This document shows, in pieces, positions 33,883 through 40,983 of a stretch of 64,000 nucleotides of DNA (positions are counted from its first letter, which is position 1; each line of letters opens with the position of its first letter). The DNA comes from Microvirga solisilvae (GTDB taxonomy: Bacteria > Pseudomonadota > Alphaproteobacteria > Rhizobiales > Beijerinckiaceae). Made by a program: the position numbers and the translations under genes. The DNA lies in NCBI RefSeq assembly GCF_022808595.1, contig NZ_JAKUCN010000004.1, positions 62,001-126,000 on the forward strand, read 5' to 3'. The notes beneath the pieces were generated by a model. It had not been told where the DNA came from and searched no databases. It saw nothing but the letters and a program-made list of their open reading frames with translations.

Positions 33883-34692
33883 TCAGGTTTCGGTCTTGCG
33901 GCCGGTGGTGCTGCCCGTGCCCGTGGCAGGCTGTCCGACGGTCCCGGCTCCCGCCGCGCCCGCGCCTGAGAGCATGCTGCCGCCCATGCCCATATCCGCA
34001 TATTGCTGGACCCGCAGGTTGTTCTGCACATGGGTGACGCCGGAGACGGACTCCGCGATATCCTCCGCATGCCGCTTCTCGAAACGGCTGTTCACCGTGC
34101 CGCTCAAGGTGACCTCGCGGCCCGTGACCGAAACCTCGATTTCGGAGGCATCGAGATGCGGATCCTCGGTGAGGCGATCGTTCACGTCCTCCATGATCCT
34201 GTCATCCGAGCGCTGATAGCCCTTGGGGCCGCGTCCGCGATGAAGGCCTGCCTGGCGCATGTCCTGGTCGCGGCGGCGTTCGGCATCCTCGTCGCCGAAC
34301 CAGGAGCGGACTTCGTCGCCCGCCCGCTCGAAGAAGCCTCTCTCGTCATAGGCATCGCGGGAACCGCGGCCGAAACTGTCCGAACCGTGGGATCGGTCTT
34401 GGTCACGGCCATAGGTCCCTACGGCGCGTGGGTGGTACCCCCGGTCGCGATCCCAGGTCCGGTCGGAGCCGAAGGTCGAGGATGGGTCATAATCACGGGT
34501 TTCGCCGACGACGTCGTGCCAGTCGCGGGCCGAGCCGCCTGACCCGTAGCCGGCGGAATCGCCGTAATCGCGCCTCGGCGTCCTCTCATGGGTGGTATCC
34601 CGGCTGCGGTCGCGGTCGTAGCCGGCTCGCTCATTGCCGAAGCCTCGGCGGGCGATGTAGCCGTCATCGTCACGATAGCGGTCGTTGGCCAT
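33883..34692 (-). CDS. BON domain-containing protein
   Basis: 269-residue protein. The N-terminal 110 residues are low-complexity and rich in Arg, Asp, Gly and Tyr (GYDRDRSRDTTHERTPRRDY). Then comes a short SWFGDEDAERRRDQDMR block and a BON domain (residues about 170-235: DRIMEDVNDRLTEDPHLDAS, VTLSGTVNSRFEKRHAEDIAE, THVQNNLRV), a phospholipid-binding fold common in osmotic-stress proteins. The C-terminus is Gly/Ala/Thr-rich. No signal peptide. A perfect EcfG promoter lies 63 bp upstream of ATG 34692. Confidence 0.85.
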   Translation of the reverse strand: MANDRYRDDDGYIARRGFGNERAGYDRDRSRDTTHERTPRRDYGDSAGYGSGGSARDWHDVVGETRDYDPSSTFGSDRTWDRDRGYHPRAVGTYGRDQDRSHGSDSFGRGSRDAYDERGFFERAGDEVRSWFGDEDAERRRDQDMRQAGLHRGRGPKGYQRSDDRIMEDVNDRLTEDPHLDASEIEVSVTGREVTLSGTVNSRFEKRHAEDIAESVSGVTHVQNNLRVQQYADMGMGGSMLSGAGAAGAGTVGQPATGTGSTTGRKTET

Positions 34693-34754
34693 GGGAGCGC
34701 TCCTCTTCGTTGTACTTGGGGGTGAGCCTGCCATTGGCAGGGCTTTGCTCCATC

Positions 34755-34779
34755 AACGTGAGGCGCTGAAAGCCGTTCC
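34755..34779 (-). promoter_or_regulatory. EcfG-type promoter of the BON gene
   Basis: Exact GGAAC-N16-CGTT on the minus strand, 63 bp upstream of the start codon. The gene encodes a stress-type protein and ecfG itself is 1.3 kb away. Confidence 0.7.
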
Positions 34780-34866
34780 TCTCAAGGCTTTTTGGCGGAT
34801 TGCCATGAACGGGAATCCCGGAGCTGCATTGACGGGATGTGCAATGGTCCTGAAGCGAGGTTCATC

Positions 34867-35136
34867 ATGGCTGATCTGTCGGGTTTGAGCGACGAGGCCT
34901 TAGCGGTCTTCGCCTTTGCGGCCTATCATCGGCTGTCCAGCGGCCAGACGGTCAGAAGCGTGATCCAGCGCGACGGCATGGGACACAAGGCCAGCGATGC
35001 TGCCGTTTCCGAACTGACGGGGAGGGGGTTCGTCGAGGCCGATGGCGAGGAGATCCGCTTCACGGGCGAGGGCGAGCGGGCCCTTCATAGTGTTGTTTCA
35101 AGGCTTAGAGGGGATGATATACCCAAGAAGGCTTAA
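34867..35136 (+). CDS. small winged-helix-like hypothetical protein
   Basis: 89 residues: a helical stretch (DEALAVFAFAAYHRLSSG), a possible helix-turn-helix (ASDAAVSELTGRGFVEAD) and a strand-like end (EEIRFTGEGERALHSVV), the order of a small winged helix. It might bind DNA, but this is weak. ATG 34867 is chosen by fold; a longer in-frame start at 34792 adds a cysteine-rich head of no evident family. Divergent from the BON gene. Confidence 0.55.
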   Translation: MADLSGLSDEALAVFAFAAYHRLSSGQTVRSVIQRDGMGHKASDAAVSELTGRGFVEADGEEIRFTGEGERALHSVVSRLRGDDIPKKA

Positions 35137-35320
35137 GCGTCCCCGCCTTGCATTTGCCCTATCCTTACCCTAACTTCTCGCCATCGACATTTGGCCGGAC
35201 GACTGGGCTACACCGCTTTGGCACTGCCGGGCGCACGTTCCTCTCTCTACCAATATCGACTAACGGGCGTATTGGCTTTTGGCCCCCGCCCACGTGCAAG
35301 CGACAGTGAAAGGATTTCCC

Positions 35321-35530
35321 ATGGAACAGGGAACCGTGAAGTGGTACAATGAAACCAAGGGTTATGGTTTCATCCAGCCCGACAACGGCGGCAAGGACGT
35401 GTTCGTCCATGCAACGGCGCTTGAGCGCGCCGGCATGCGTGGCCTGCGCGAGGGTCAGAAGATCTCCTACGAGCTTCAGACGGACCAGCGCACCGGCCGC
35501 ACCTCTGCAGTGAACCTGCAGAACGCGTAA
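35321..35530 (+). CDS. cspA: cold-shock protein
   Basis: 69-residue CSD-fold RNA chaperone. RNP1 is GYGFIQPD and RNP2 DVFVHATAL, preceded by GTVKWYNETK. Typical length and composition. The 180-bp leader has no ORF and could hold a cold-responsive 5' UTR. A terminator follows, and then an IF-1 gene. Confidence 0.96.
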   Translation: MEQGTVKWYNETKGYGFIQPDNGGKDVFVHATALERAGMRGLREGQKISYELQTDQRTGRTSAVNLQNA

Positions 35531-35575
35531 GGTTTGATACCTGAGGGCGTGCATGGCGCGCCCTCTTGCCTATCG

Positions 35576-35602
35576 GCCGTTCCCTTAAGGAGCGGCTTTT
35601 TT
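35576..35602 (+). terminator. intrinsic terminator after cspA
   Basis: Eight-bp stem GCCGTTCC/GGAGCGGC (one G-T wobble), loop CTTAA, then six T residues. Should stop most cspA transcripts before infA. Confidence 0.85.
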
Positions 35603-35621
35603 GTTACGAGGAAGACTTTGC

Positions 35622-35903
35622 ATGGCAAAGGAAGAACTGATCACCTTCGAAGGTCTTGTGACCGAAATTCTGCCGGATGCGCGCTATCGCGTGCAGCTCG
35701 ACAATGGCCATGAGGTGATTGCCTATACCGCCGGCAAGATGAAGAAGAACCGCATCAAGACGCTCGCGGGCGATCGCGTGACCGTCGAGATGTCGCCCTA
35801 CGATCTTGAGAAGGGCCGTCTCATCTTCCGTCACAAGGACTCGGGTGCATCCTCCGGCCCCCGCCCGCCGCAGCGCGGAAACCAGCAGTTCCGTCGCCGG
35901 TAA
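35622..35903 (+). CDS. infA: translation initiation factor IF-1 (long, basic-tailed type)
   Basis: 93-residue OB-fold factor: [25 protein letters not shown], the conserved [38 protein letters not shown], then an extra tail of about 20 residues rich in Arg/Pro ([15 protein letters not shown]) beyond the usual 72. This is a second type of IF-1 found beside cspA in related bacteria, so the normal infA is presumably elsewhere. It may serve initiation in the cold. Confidence 0.9.
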   Translation: MAKEELITFEGLVTEILPDARYRVQLDNGHEVIAYTAGKMKKNRIKTLAGDRVTVEMSPYDLEKGRLIFRHKDSGASSGPRPPQRGNQQFRRR

Positions 35904-35958
35904 GCCGATTGCGCGGCCTGACGCACGCGCAATTTCTGTCCGTTAGGTTCGATGAAGA

Positions 35959-35996
35959 AAAGCCCGGGAGCGGTTCTCCGCTGCGCCGGGCTTTGG
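35959..35996. terminator. nested-stem terminator between infA and ecfG
   Basis: Outer stem AAAGCCCGG/CCGGGCTTT (35959-35967 with 35986-35994) and inner AGCGG/CCGCT around TTCT. Lies between convergent infA and ecfG and may serve both. Confidence 0.75.
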
Positions 35997-36015
35997 TGTT
36001 TGTGAATGGCTCCGA

Positions 36016-36564
36016 TCAGGCGACCGCGTGCATGACCGACAGGGTGACGCGATCGGGGCCGATATCCTCGTCCATATCCTCGAAATGCATCAACTCCGCG
36101 AGGCGGTTGCGGGCGCGGTTGACGCGGCTCTTGATGGTGCCGACGGCGCAGCCGCAAATCTCCGCCGCCTGCTCGTAGGAGAAGCCCGATGCGCCCACGA
36201 GCAGCAGCGCCTCGCGCTGATCGTGCGGCAAACGCGCGAGCGCCTTCTGCAGATCCTCGAAATCGAGATGAGGCAACTGATCCGGCTGCACGGAGAGGGC
36301 GGCCGCATACTTGCCGTCCGCATCCTCGACCTCGCGGCGGCGCTTGCGATACTCGGAATGGAAAAGATTGCGCAGAATGGTGAAGAGCCAGGCCTGCATG
36401 TTCGTGCCGGGCTGAAACCGCTCGATGTTGGCAATTGCCCGCATCAAGGTTTCCTGCACGAGATCATCCGCACGGTCCACGTTGTTCGTGAGAGAGATGG
36501 CAAAGGCACGCAGGTTCGGTGTCGCCTTGAGCATGGAATCGCGAAGATCGGTATCGATGCTCAT
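36016..36564 (-). CDS. ecfG: EcfG-type general stress sigma factor
   Basis: 182-residue ECF sigma factor. Sigma-2 region: ATPNLRAFAISLTNNVDRADDLVQETLMRAI, then WLFTILRNLFHSEYRKRRREVED. Sigma-4 region: LPHDQREALLLVGASGFSYEQAAEICGCAVGTIKSRVNRARNRL. These are EcfG hallmarks (general stress response under the NepR-PhyR switch). The start overlaps the nepR stop by 4 bp. phyR is not in this window. Expression is probably autoregulated through the promoter at 36868-36892. Confidence 0.96.
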   Translation of the reverse strand: MSIDTDLRDSMLKATPNLRAFAISLTNNVDRADDLVQETLMRAIANIERFQPGTNMQAWLFTILRNLFHSEYRKRRREVEDADGKYAAALSVQPDQLPHLDFEDLQKALARLPHDQREALLLVGASGFSYEQAAEICGCAVGTIKSRVNRARNRLAELMHFEDMDEDIGPDRVTLSVMHAVA

Positions 36565-36788
36565 GATTGCTGCTTCTCCGGCTTACGCTCGTCCAAACGG
36601 TTGATGATTTCGATGAAGCGATCCGGAACCGGTTGCTCGCCGAGTGCCAAAGCCTCGTAGAACTGGCGCAAACGCTGACCGAGCTGGGCCTGTACTGAGC
36701 GGCTAAGCGCTGGTGATGAAGATTTTCTGAGGCCCGGAACAGGCTCTGGATCGTAATGGGGCATGAGCTTTGGATTCTTCTTTTGCAT
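36561..36788 (-). CDS. nepR: anti-sigma factor NepR
   Basis: 75-residue antagonist of EcfG, released by phosphorylated PhyR. The NepR core is visible as VQAQLGQRLRQFYEALALGEQPVPDRFIEIINRLD, with a short basic N-terminus (MQKKNPKLMPHYDPEP). ATG 36788 is the start; the frame is open upstream but lacks family resemblance there. It overlaps ecfG as ATGA, so sigma and anti-sigma are made together. Confidence 0.93.
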   Translation of the reverse strand: MQKKNPKLMPHYDPEPVPGLRKSSSPALSRSVQAQLGQRLRQFYEALALGEQPVPDRFIEIINRLDERKPEKQQS

Positions 36789-36867
36789 CGGGTCGTCCTG
36801 ATCCGTCTGAAGCGGCGACCTCCCGCAGGGGTCGCGCAAGACGGCGGCACCCAATCGCCGTGTTGCT

Positions 36868-36892
36868 AACGCCAAGTCATCCTGATCGTTCC
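36868..36892 (-). promoter_or_regulatory. EcfG-type promoter of nepR-ecfG
   Basis: Exact GGAAC-N16-CGTT on the minus strand, 80 bp upstream of nepR. Autoregulation of nepR-ecfG by EcfG is established in several Alphaproteobacteria. Confidence 0.8.
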
Positions 36893-36935
36893 GTTACGGC
36901 AGAGATTCATCGATGTGGGTTTTGTGACAAATCAG

Positions 36936-36960
36936 GGAACCAAATCCCAACGGCCAAGTT
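36936..36960 (+). promoter_or_regulatory. possible EcfG-type promoter of the DUF3309 gene
   Basis: GGAAC-N16-AGTT on the plus strand, one base off the consensus, 109 bp upstream of the DUF3309 start and back to back with the nepR promoter. Confidence 0.45.
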
Positions 36961-37068
36961 TCCCTGCAACAGTTCAGTTCCGACTGCAGGAATGCCGAAC
37001 CCGATCATGGATCCTCCATGTAAGGCCACGCGCTCCTTCAAGCCGGAGCCAAGATTGGAGGCAACATC

Positions 37069-37227
37069 ATGGCTATCAGCACCATCCTTCTCATCATCGT
37101 TATTCTGCTGCTCGTCGGCGCGGTGCCGGCATGGCCTCACAGCCGTGGCTGGGGTTACGGTCCGAGCGGCCTGCTCGGCGTCATCCTGCTGATCCTCATC
37201 ATCCTGCTGCTGATGGGACGATTGTAA
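37069..37227 (+). CDS. DUF3309 family small membrane protein
   Basis: 52-residue protein: hydrophobic helix (ISTILLIIVILLLVGAV), the DUF3309 hallmark PAWPHSRGWGYGPSG, and a second helix (LLGVILLILIILLLMG). Too short for most ORF cutoffs. A TTGGAGG ribosome site precedes it at good spacing and a strong UUCG-loop terminator follows. Its function is unknown; the family is widespread in Proteobacteria and its position beside nepR suggests a stress role. Confidence 0.88.
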   Translation: MAISTILLIIVILLLVGAVPAWPHSRGWGYGPSGLLGVILLILIILLLMGRL

Positions 37228-37247
37228 GCGAAAGCGATCAGCCAGAG

Positions 37248-37275
37248 AAAAGGGCGGCTTCGGCCGCCCTTTTCC
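37248..37275 (+). terminator. intrinsic terminator with cUUCGg tetraloop
   Basis: Eleven-bp stem AAAAGGGCGGC/GCCGCCCTTTT closed by a C-TTCG-G tetraloop (loop 37259-37262), then TTTTCC. Ends the DUF3309 transcript. Confidence 0.92.
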
Positions 37276-37734
37276 GTTTGAGGATTAAGGCATACTGCTC
37301 AGCTTGTGTGGCCCCACACAGAGTTGGAATAAGCGGCGATGTAGCTCTTTCTCGTCGCGGCTCTCCGGGCACACGTGAAGCGATCGATGCAGTATCACGT
37401 GAGACTGCTCCTGCGTCTTTCGCTTCAGCTTTCGAAGGCCAAGCGTCGTTCCCGCCATCCGTTGTTGCAACGGATGGCGGGTTCGGACGCGATGCTTGTG
37501 TCAATCAGGAAAAGCCGTTGGCGTAGGGCGCATCGAATTGGATACGAGCGAGCCAGTAGCGGTCACAACGTCCTCTGACCGTGCAAATGATAGAGATGCT
37601 GTGCATGATCATGCTGATCTTCCGATAGGATACAACCGAAGAGAGTGTGAGTTTCATTCACCTCAAGATTGACCTTCGGTGCTTTTGCCTGCTGTTCTCT
37701 CATGCGTTTCGGGGATTCCGAAAACGGGGGCAAA
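37274..37734. other. long intergenic region with a 14-bp palindrome
   Basis: 461 bp between the DUF3309 terminator and the next gene. It contains a perfect hairpin at 37451-37481. Frames of 60-100 residues exist on both strands but have no ribosome sites or recognisable sequence, so I call no gene. It may hold decayed coding sequence. Confidence 0.4.
37451..37481. repeat. perfect 14-bp palindrome with 3-base loop
   Basis: CCCGCCATCCGTTG and its exact complement CAACGGATGGCGGG, separated by TTG. No T-run follows. Resembles interspersed palindromes seen in Rhizobiales intergenic DNA. Confidence 0.7.
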
Positions 37735-38118
37735 ATGAAAAAGCTACTTCTTCTAACGGTTATGGGTTTTGCTGCGGCAATATCGAGCGCGACGGCGCAA
37801 TCGAAATTCGGTGCGACCATGCGCTGGTGCGGGACCTCTCCCGAGTTCAAGCTGACCGGCGTGCCGAAGGGCACGGCAAGCTTCGAACTGAAGATGGTGG
37901 ATCTCGATGTGCCGAGCTATCCTCATGGTGGTGGTAAGGCATCTTACCAGGCAGGCCAGAATGCCATTCCTTGCAATACGATTTCCGCTGGATGGGGCTA
38001 CAATCCGCCTAGCCCACCGCCCGGACAGGTGCATACCTACCAGTGGACAATCAAAGCCCTCGGTGCAAATGGCGGAGTACTGGGACAGGCCGTCACGCAG
38101 CGCAAATTTCCTGAGTGA
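37735..38118 (+). CDS. exported hypothetical protein, PEBP-like
   Basis: 127-residue protein with a signal peptide (KKLLLLTVMGFAAAISSATAQ). Part of the mature protein (PEFKLTGVPKGTASFELKMVDLDVPSYPHGGG) resembles the core of bacterial phosphatidylethanolamine-binding proteins (YbhB type), but it is shorter than usual and lacks parts I would expect. ATG 37735 has a CGGGGG ribosome site. Convergent with uvrB. Family assignment is tentative. Confidence 0.6.
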   Translation: MKKLLLLTVMGFAAAISSATAQSKFGATMRWCGTSPEFKLTGVPKGTASFELKMVDLDVPSYPHGGGKASYQAGQNAIPCNTISAGWGYNPPSPPPGQVHTYQWTIKALGANGGVLGQAVTQRKFPE

Positions 38119-38146
38119 TATGCTAATGGCTTGAGAAGGAGCGGTG

Positions 38147-40855
38147 TTACCGCCCCTTCCGCCCACCTTTGTATTTCGGCTTCTGCCCCGCAAAGCCTTG
38201 CGTCGAACGACCTGTTGGACGCTCGCGGTAATTCAACGGGACCTCGCGATCCGTGCCGGGGCCCATCTCGTCGAGGCCGGGCTTGCGGATGCGGGTGCCT
38301 TCGTCCGAGCGGCCTTTGCCGAGCGGGCCGTAAGAGCCGGAATCCTCGTCACCTTCGCTCGCGCCATCAGCGGAAGCGGGAAGTCCCTTCGGCGGCAGGT
38401 TGGCATTGCGTCCATACTTGCGCGAGCCGCCATATTTGCCGGCATCGCGCTCCACATCGGCCTGCCGCGCCATCGGATCGTCGCTGATCGCGAGCTCCGT
38501 CGCCTGCAGGCGCTTGAGTTCGTCGCGTAGGCGCGCAGCCTCCTCGAATTCCAGGTTCGCTGCGGCTTCGCGCATGCGCTTTTCCATATCCGCGATGACG
38601 GCCTTCAGGTTGTGGCCGACGGTCTTGTCGGCGAGGCCCGTATCGACGGACACGTGATCGCGTTCGTAGACGCTCTCCAGAATGTCCGCGATGTTCTTCT
38701 TCACGCTCTGCGGCGTGATGCCATGCTCGGCATTGTAGGCGAGCTGCTTCTCGCGGCGGCGGTTCGTCTCTGCGATGGCGCGTTCCATGGAGCCGGTGAT
38801 CTTGTCGGCATAGAGGATGGCCTTGCCTTCCACGTTACGCGCCGCGCGGCCGATGGTCTGCACGAGCGAGGTCTCGGAGCGCAGGAAGCCTTCCTTGTCC
38901 GCATCGAGAATGGCGACAAGCGCGCATTCCGGAATGTCGAGACCCTCACGCAGCAGGTTGATGCCGATGAGCACATCGAAGGCACCGAGACGCAGGTCGC
39001 GGATGATCTCGATGCGCTCCAGCGTGTCGATATCCGAGTGCATGTAGCGCACGCGGATGCCGTTCTCGTGCATGTATTCCGTGAGGTCCTCGGCCATGCG
39101 CTTGGTGAGCGTGGTGACGAGGGTGCGATACCCTTGAGCGGAGAGTTCCTTCACTTCGTGCACGAGGTCGTCAACCTGCGAACGCGCGGGACGGATCTCT
39201 ACCACCGGGTCGACGAGGCCTGTCGGGCGAATGACCTGTTCCACGAACACGCCGCCGGTCTGCTCCATCTCCCACTTGGCGGGCGTTGCCGACACATGCA
39301 CCGATTGCGGACGCATGGCGTCCCATTCCTCGAAACGCAGCGGGCGGTTGTCGAGGCAGGAGGGGAGGCGGAAGCCGTATTCGGCGAGCGTCGCCTTGCG
39401 GCGGAAGTCGCCGCGATACATGCCGCCGATCTGCGGCACGGTGACGTGACTCTCGTCCGTGAAGACGAGAGCATTGTCGGGCAGATATTCGAACAGGGTC
39501 GGCGGCGGCTCGCCGGGCTTGCGGCCCGTGAGATAGCGCGAATAGTTCTCGATGCCGTTGCACACGCCGGTGGCTTCGATCATCTCGAGATCGAACTGCG
39601 TGCGCTGCTCCAAGCGCTGCGCCTCGAGCAGGCGGCCCGCGCGGGCGAGTTCCTGCAGGCGATGCTGCAGCTCGTCCTGAATGCCCTTCACGGCCTGCTG
39701 CAGGGTCGGGCGCGGCGTCACATAGTGCGAATTCGCGTAGACCTTCACGAAGGACAGGTCGTTGGTCTTCTTGCCCGTGAGCGGATCGAACTCGACGATG
39801 CTCTCGATCTCGTCCCCGAAGAGACCGATGCGCCAGGCACGATCTTCCAAGTGGGCCGGGAAGAGTTCGATCACATCGCCGCGCACGCGGAAGGTGCCGC
39901 GCGCGAAATCGCTCTGGATGCGTTTGTACTGCAAAGCCACGAGATCCGCGATGAGCTGGCGCTGCTCGATCTTCTCGCCCACCTTCACGGAGAAGGTCAT
40001 GGCGGTATAGGTTTCCACCGAGCCGATACCGTAGATGCACGACACGGAGGCGACGATGATCACGTCGTCGCGTTCGAGCAGAGCGCGCGTCGCGGAGTGG
40101 CGCATGCGGTCGATCTGCTCGTTGATGGAGCTTTCCTTCTCGATGAAGGTATCCGAGCGCGGCACATAGGCTTCGGGCTGGTAATAGTCGTAATACGAGA
40201 CGAAATATTCCACCGCGTTGTCGGGGAAGAACGACTTGAACTCGCCGTAGAGCTGCGCGGCCAGCGTCTTGTTCGGCGCGAGGATGAGGGCAGGGCGTTG
40301 CGTCTCCTCGATCACCTTGGCCATGGTGAAGGTTTTGCCTGAGCCCGTGACGCCGAGCAGCACCTGGTCGCGCTCCTGTCGGCGCACGCCATCCACCAAC
40401 TCGCGGATCGCATTCGGCTGATCGCCGGAGGGCGTGAAATCGGATTTGATCTTGAACGGAATGCCGCCTTCCGACTTCTCGGGGCGGGGCGGGCGGTGCG
40501 GCACCCAGGGCTTACCGTTCTTGAAGCGCGGATCGCCTTCGGTGAGCAGCCTGGAGAGCGCATCGACCGTGGCCGTAAAGCCGGTGCCCGACGTCAAATC
40601 GCCCAGCTCTTCCGCAACATCCGGGCCGTCGTCGGGGCCTTTGAGGCCGAGCTTCTTGGCAAGGGCAGGGTCCACATCCGTGACGTCGCCATGGATGAAG
40701 GTTTCCTGCGCGCGCTCGGCAAAACCCTCCGCCGCCTCTCGCTCCCGATTGACGGCGGGATTGAGCAGATCTGCGAGATGAGGAGCTAGGGGCTTCAGCT
40801 CGGGCTTGGAGGCTTTCCCGGTGGAAAGCTTGGGCTTTTTCGGTGTCTTGGCCAT
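38147..40855 (-). CDS. uvrB: excinuclease ABC subunit B
   Basis: 902-residue damage-verifying helicase of nucleotide excision repair. The core starts near residue 132 ([19 protein letters not shown]). Visible features include Walker A GVTGSGKT, the beta-hairpin region [29 protein letters not shown] and [13 protein letters not shown]. The UVR domain ([20 protein letters not shown]) comes near 790, followed by about 90 extra residues rich in Gly/Arg/Lys. The N-terminal extension of about 130 residues (E. coli UvrB has none) is acidic-basic mixed and typical of Rhizobiales. A near-consensus LexA box abuts the start. uvrC is 30 kb away. Confidence 0.97.
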   Translation of the reverse strand: MAKTPKKPKLSTGKASKPELKPLAPHLADLLNPAVNREREAAEGFAERAQETFIHGDVTDVDPALAKKLGLKGPDDGPDVAEELGDLTSGTGFTATVDALSRLLTEGDPRFKNGKPWVPHRPPRPEKSEGGIPFKIKSDFTPSGDQPNAIRELVDGVRRQERDQVLLGVTGSGKTFTMAKVIEETQRPALILAPNKTLAAQLYGEFKSFFPDNAVEYFVSYYDYYQPEAYVPRSDTFIEKESSINEQIDRMRHSATRALLERDDVIIVASVSCIYGIGSVETYTAMTFSVKVGEKIEQRQLIADLVALQYKRIQSDFARGTFRVRGDVIELFPAHLEDRAWRIGLFGDEIESIVEFDPLTGKKTNDLSFVKVYANSHYVTPRPTLQQAVKGIQDELQHRLQELARAGRLLEAQRLEQRTQFDLEMIEATGVCNGIENYSRYLTGRKPGEPPPTLFEYLPDNALVFTDESHVTVPQIGGMYRGDFRRKATLAEYGFRLPSCLDNRPLRFEEWDAMRPQSVHVSATPAKWEMEQTGGVFVEQVIRPTGLVDPVVEIRPARSQVDDLVHEVKELSAQGYRTLVTTLTKRMAEDLTEYMHENGIRVRYMHSDIDTLERIEIIRDLRLGAFDVLIGINLLREGLDIPECALVAILDADKEGFLRSETSLVQTIGRAARNVEGKAILYADKITGSMERAIAETNRRREKQLAYNAEHGITPQSVKKNIADILESVYERDHVSVDTGLADKTVGHNLKAVIADMEKRMREAAANLEFEEAARLRDELKRLQATELAISDDPMARQADVERDAGKYGGSRKYGRNANLPPKGLPASADGASEGDEDSGSYGPLGKGRSDEGTRIRKPGLDEMGPGTDREVPLNYRERPTGRSTQGFAGQKPKYKGGRKGR

Positions 40856-40857
40856 GG

Positions 40858-40872
40858 GAACGAATATGGTAC
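40858..40872 (-). promoter_or_regulatory. LexA-like box of uvrB
   Basis: GAAC-N7-GTAC, one base off GAAC-N7-GAAC, ending 3 bp from the uvrB start codon. uvrB is commonly in the SOS regulon, which supports it, but the mismatch lowers confidence. Confidence 0.45.
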
Positions 40873-40913
40873 AAAGCTGCGAAGATTAAAAGGGTCGGGA
40901 AGCTCCTTCCCGG

Positions 40914-40931
40914 CCGTCATGCACCCGTCAT
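40914..40931 (+). promoter_or_regulatory. Pho box-like direct repeat
   Basis: CCGTCAT-GCAC-CCGTCAT: two 7-mers at the 11-bp spacing of PhoB half-sites (consensus CTGTCAT-N4-CTGTCAT), one substitution in each. It lies 53 bp upstream of the phytase-like gene, whose function fits phosphate control. Confidence 0.6.
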
Positions 40932-40983
40932 GAGTCTACCGCATGACAATCACCGCCAAGCTCCACCACCTTGCGGGGATATC

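Noticed and set aside
37274..37734. Small ORFs of 60-100 residues on both strands
   Set aside because: No ribosome sites and no family-like sequence; the 14-bp palindrome sits inside them.
38612..40342. 576-residue plus-strand ORF opposite uvrB
   Set aside because: Shadow of uvrB with no ribosome site or family motif.
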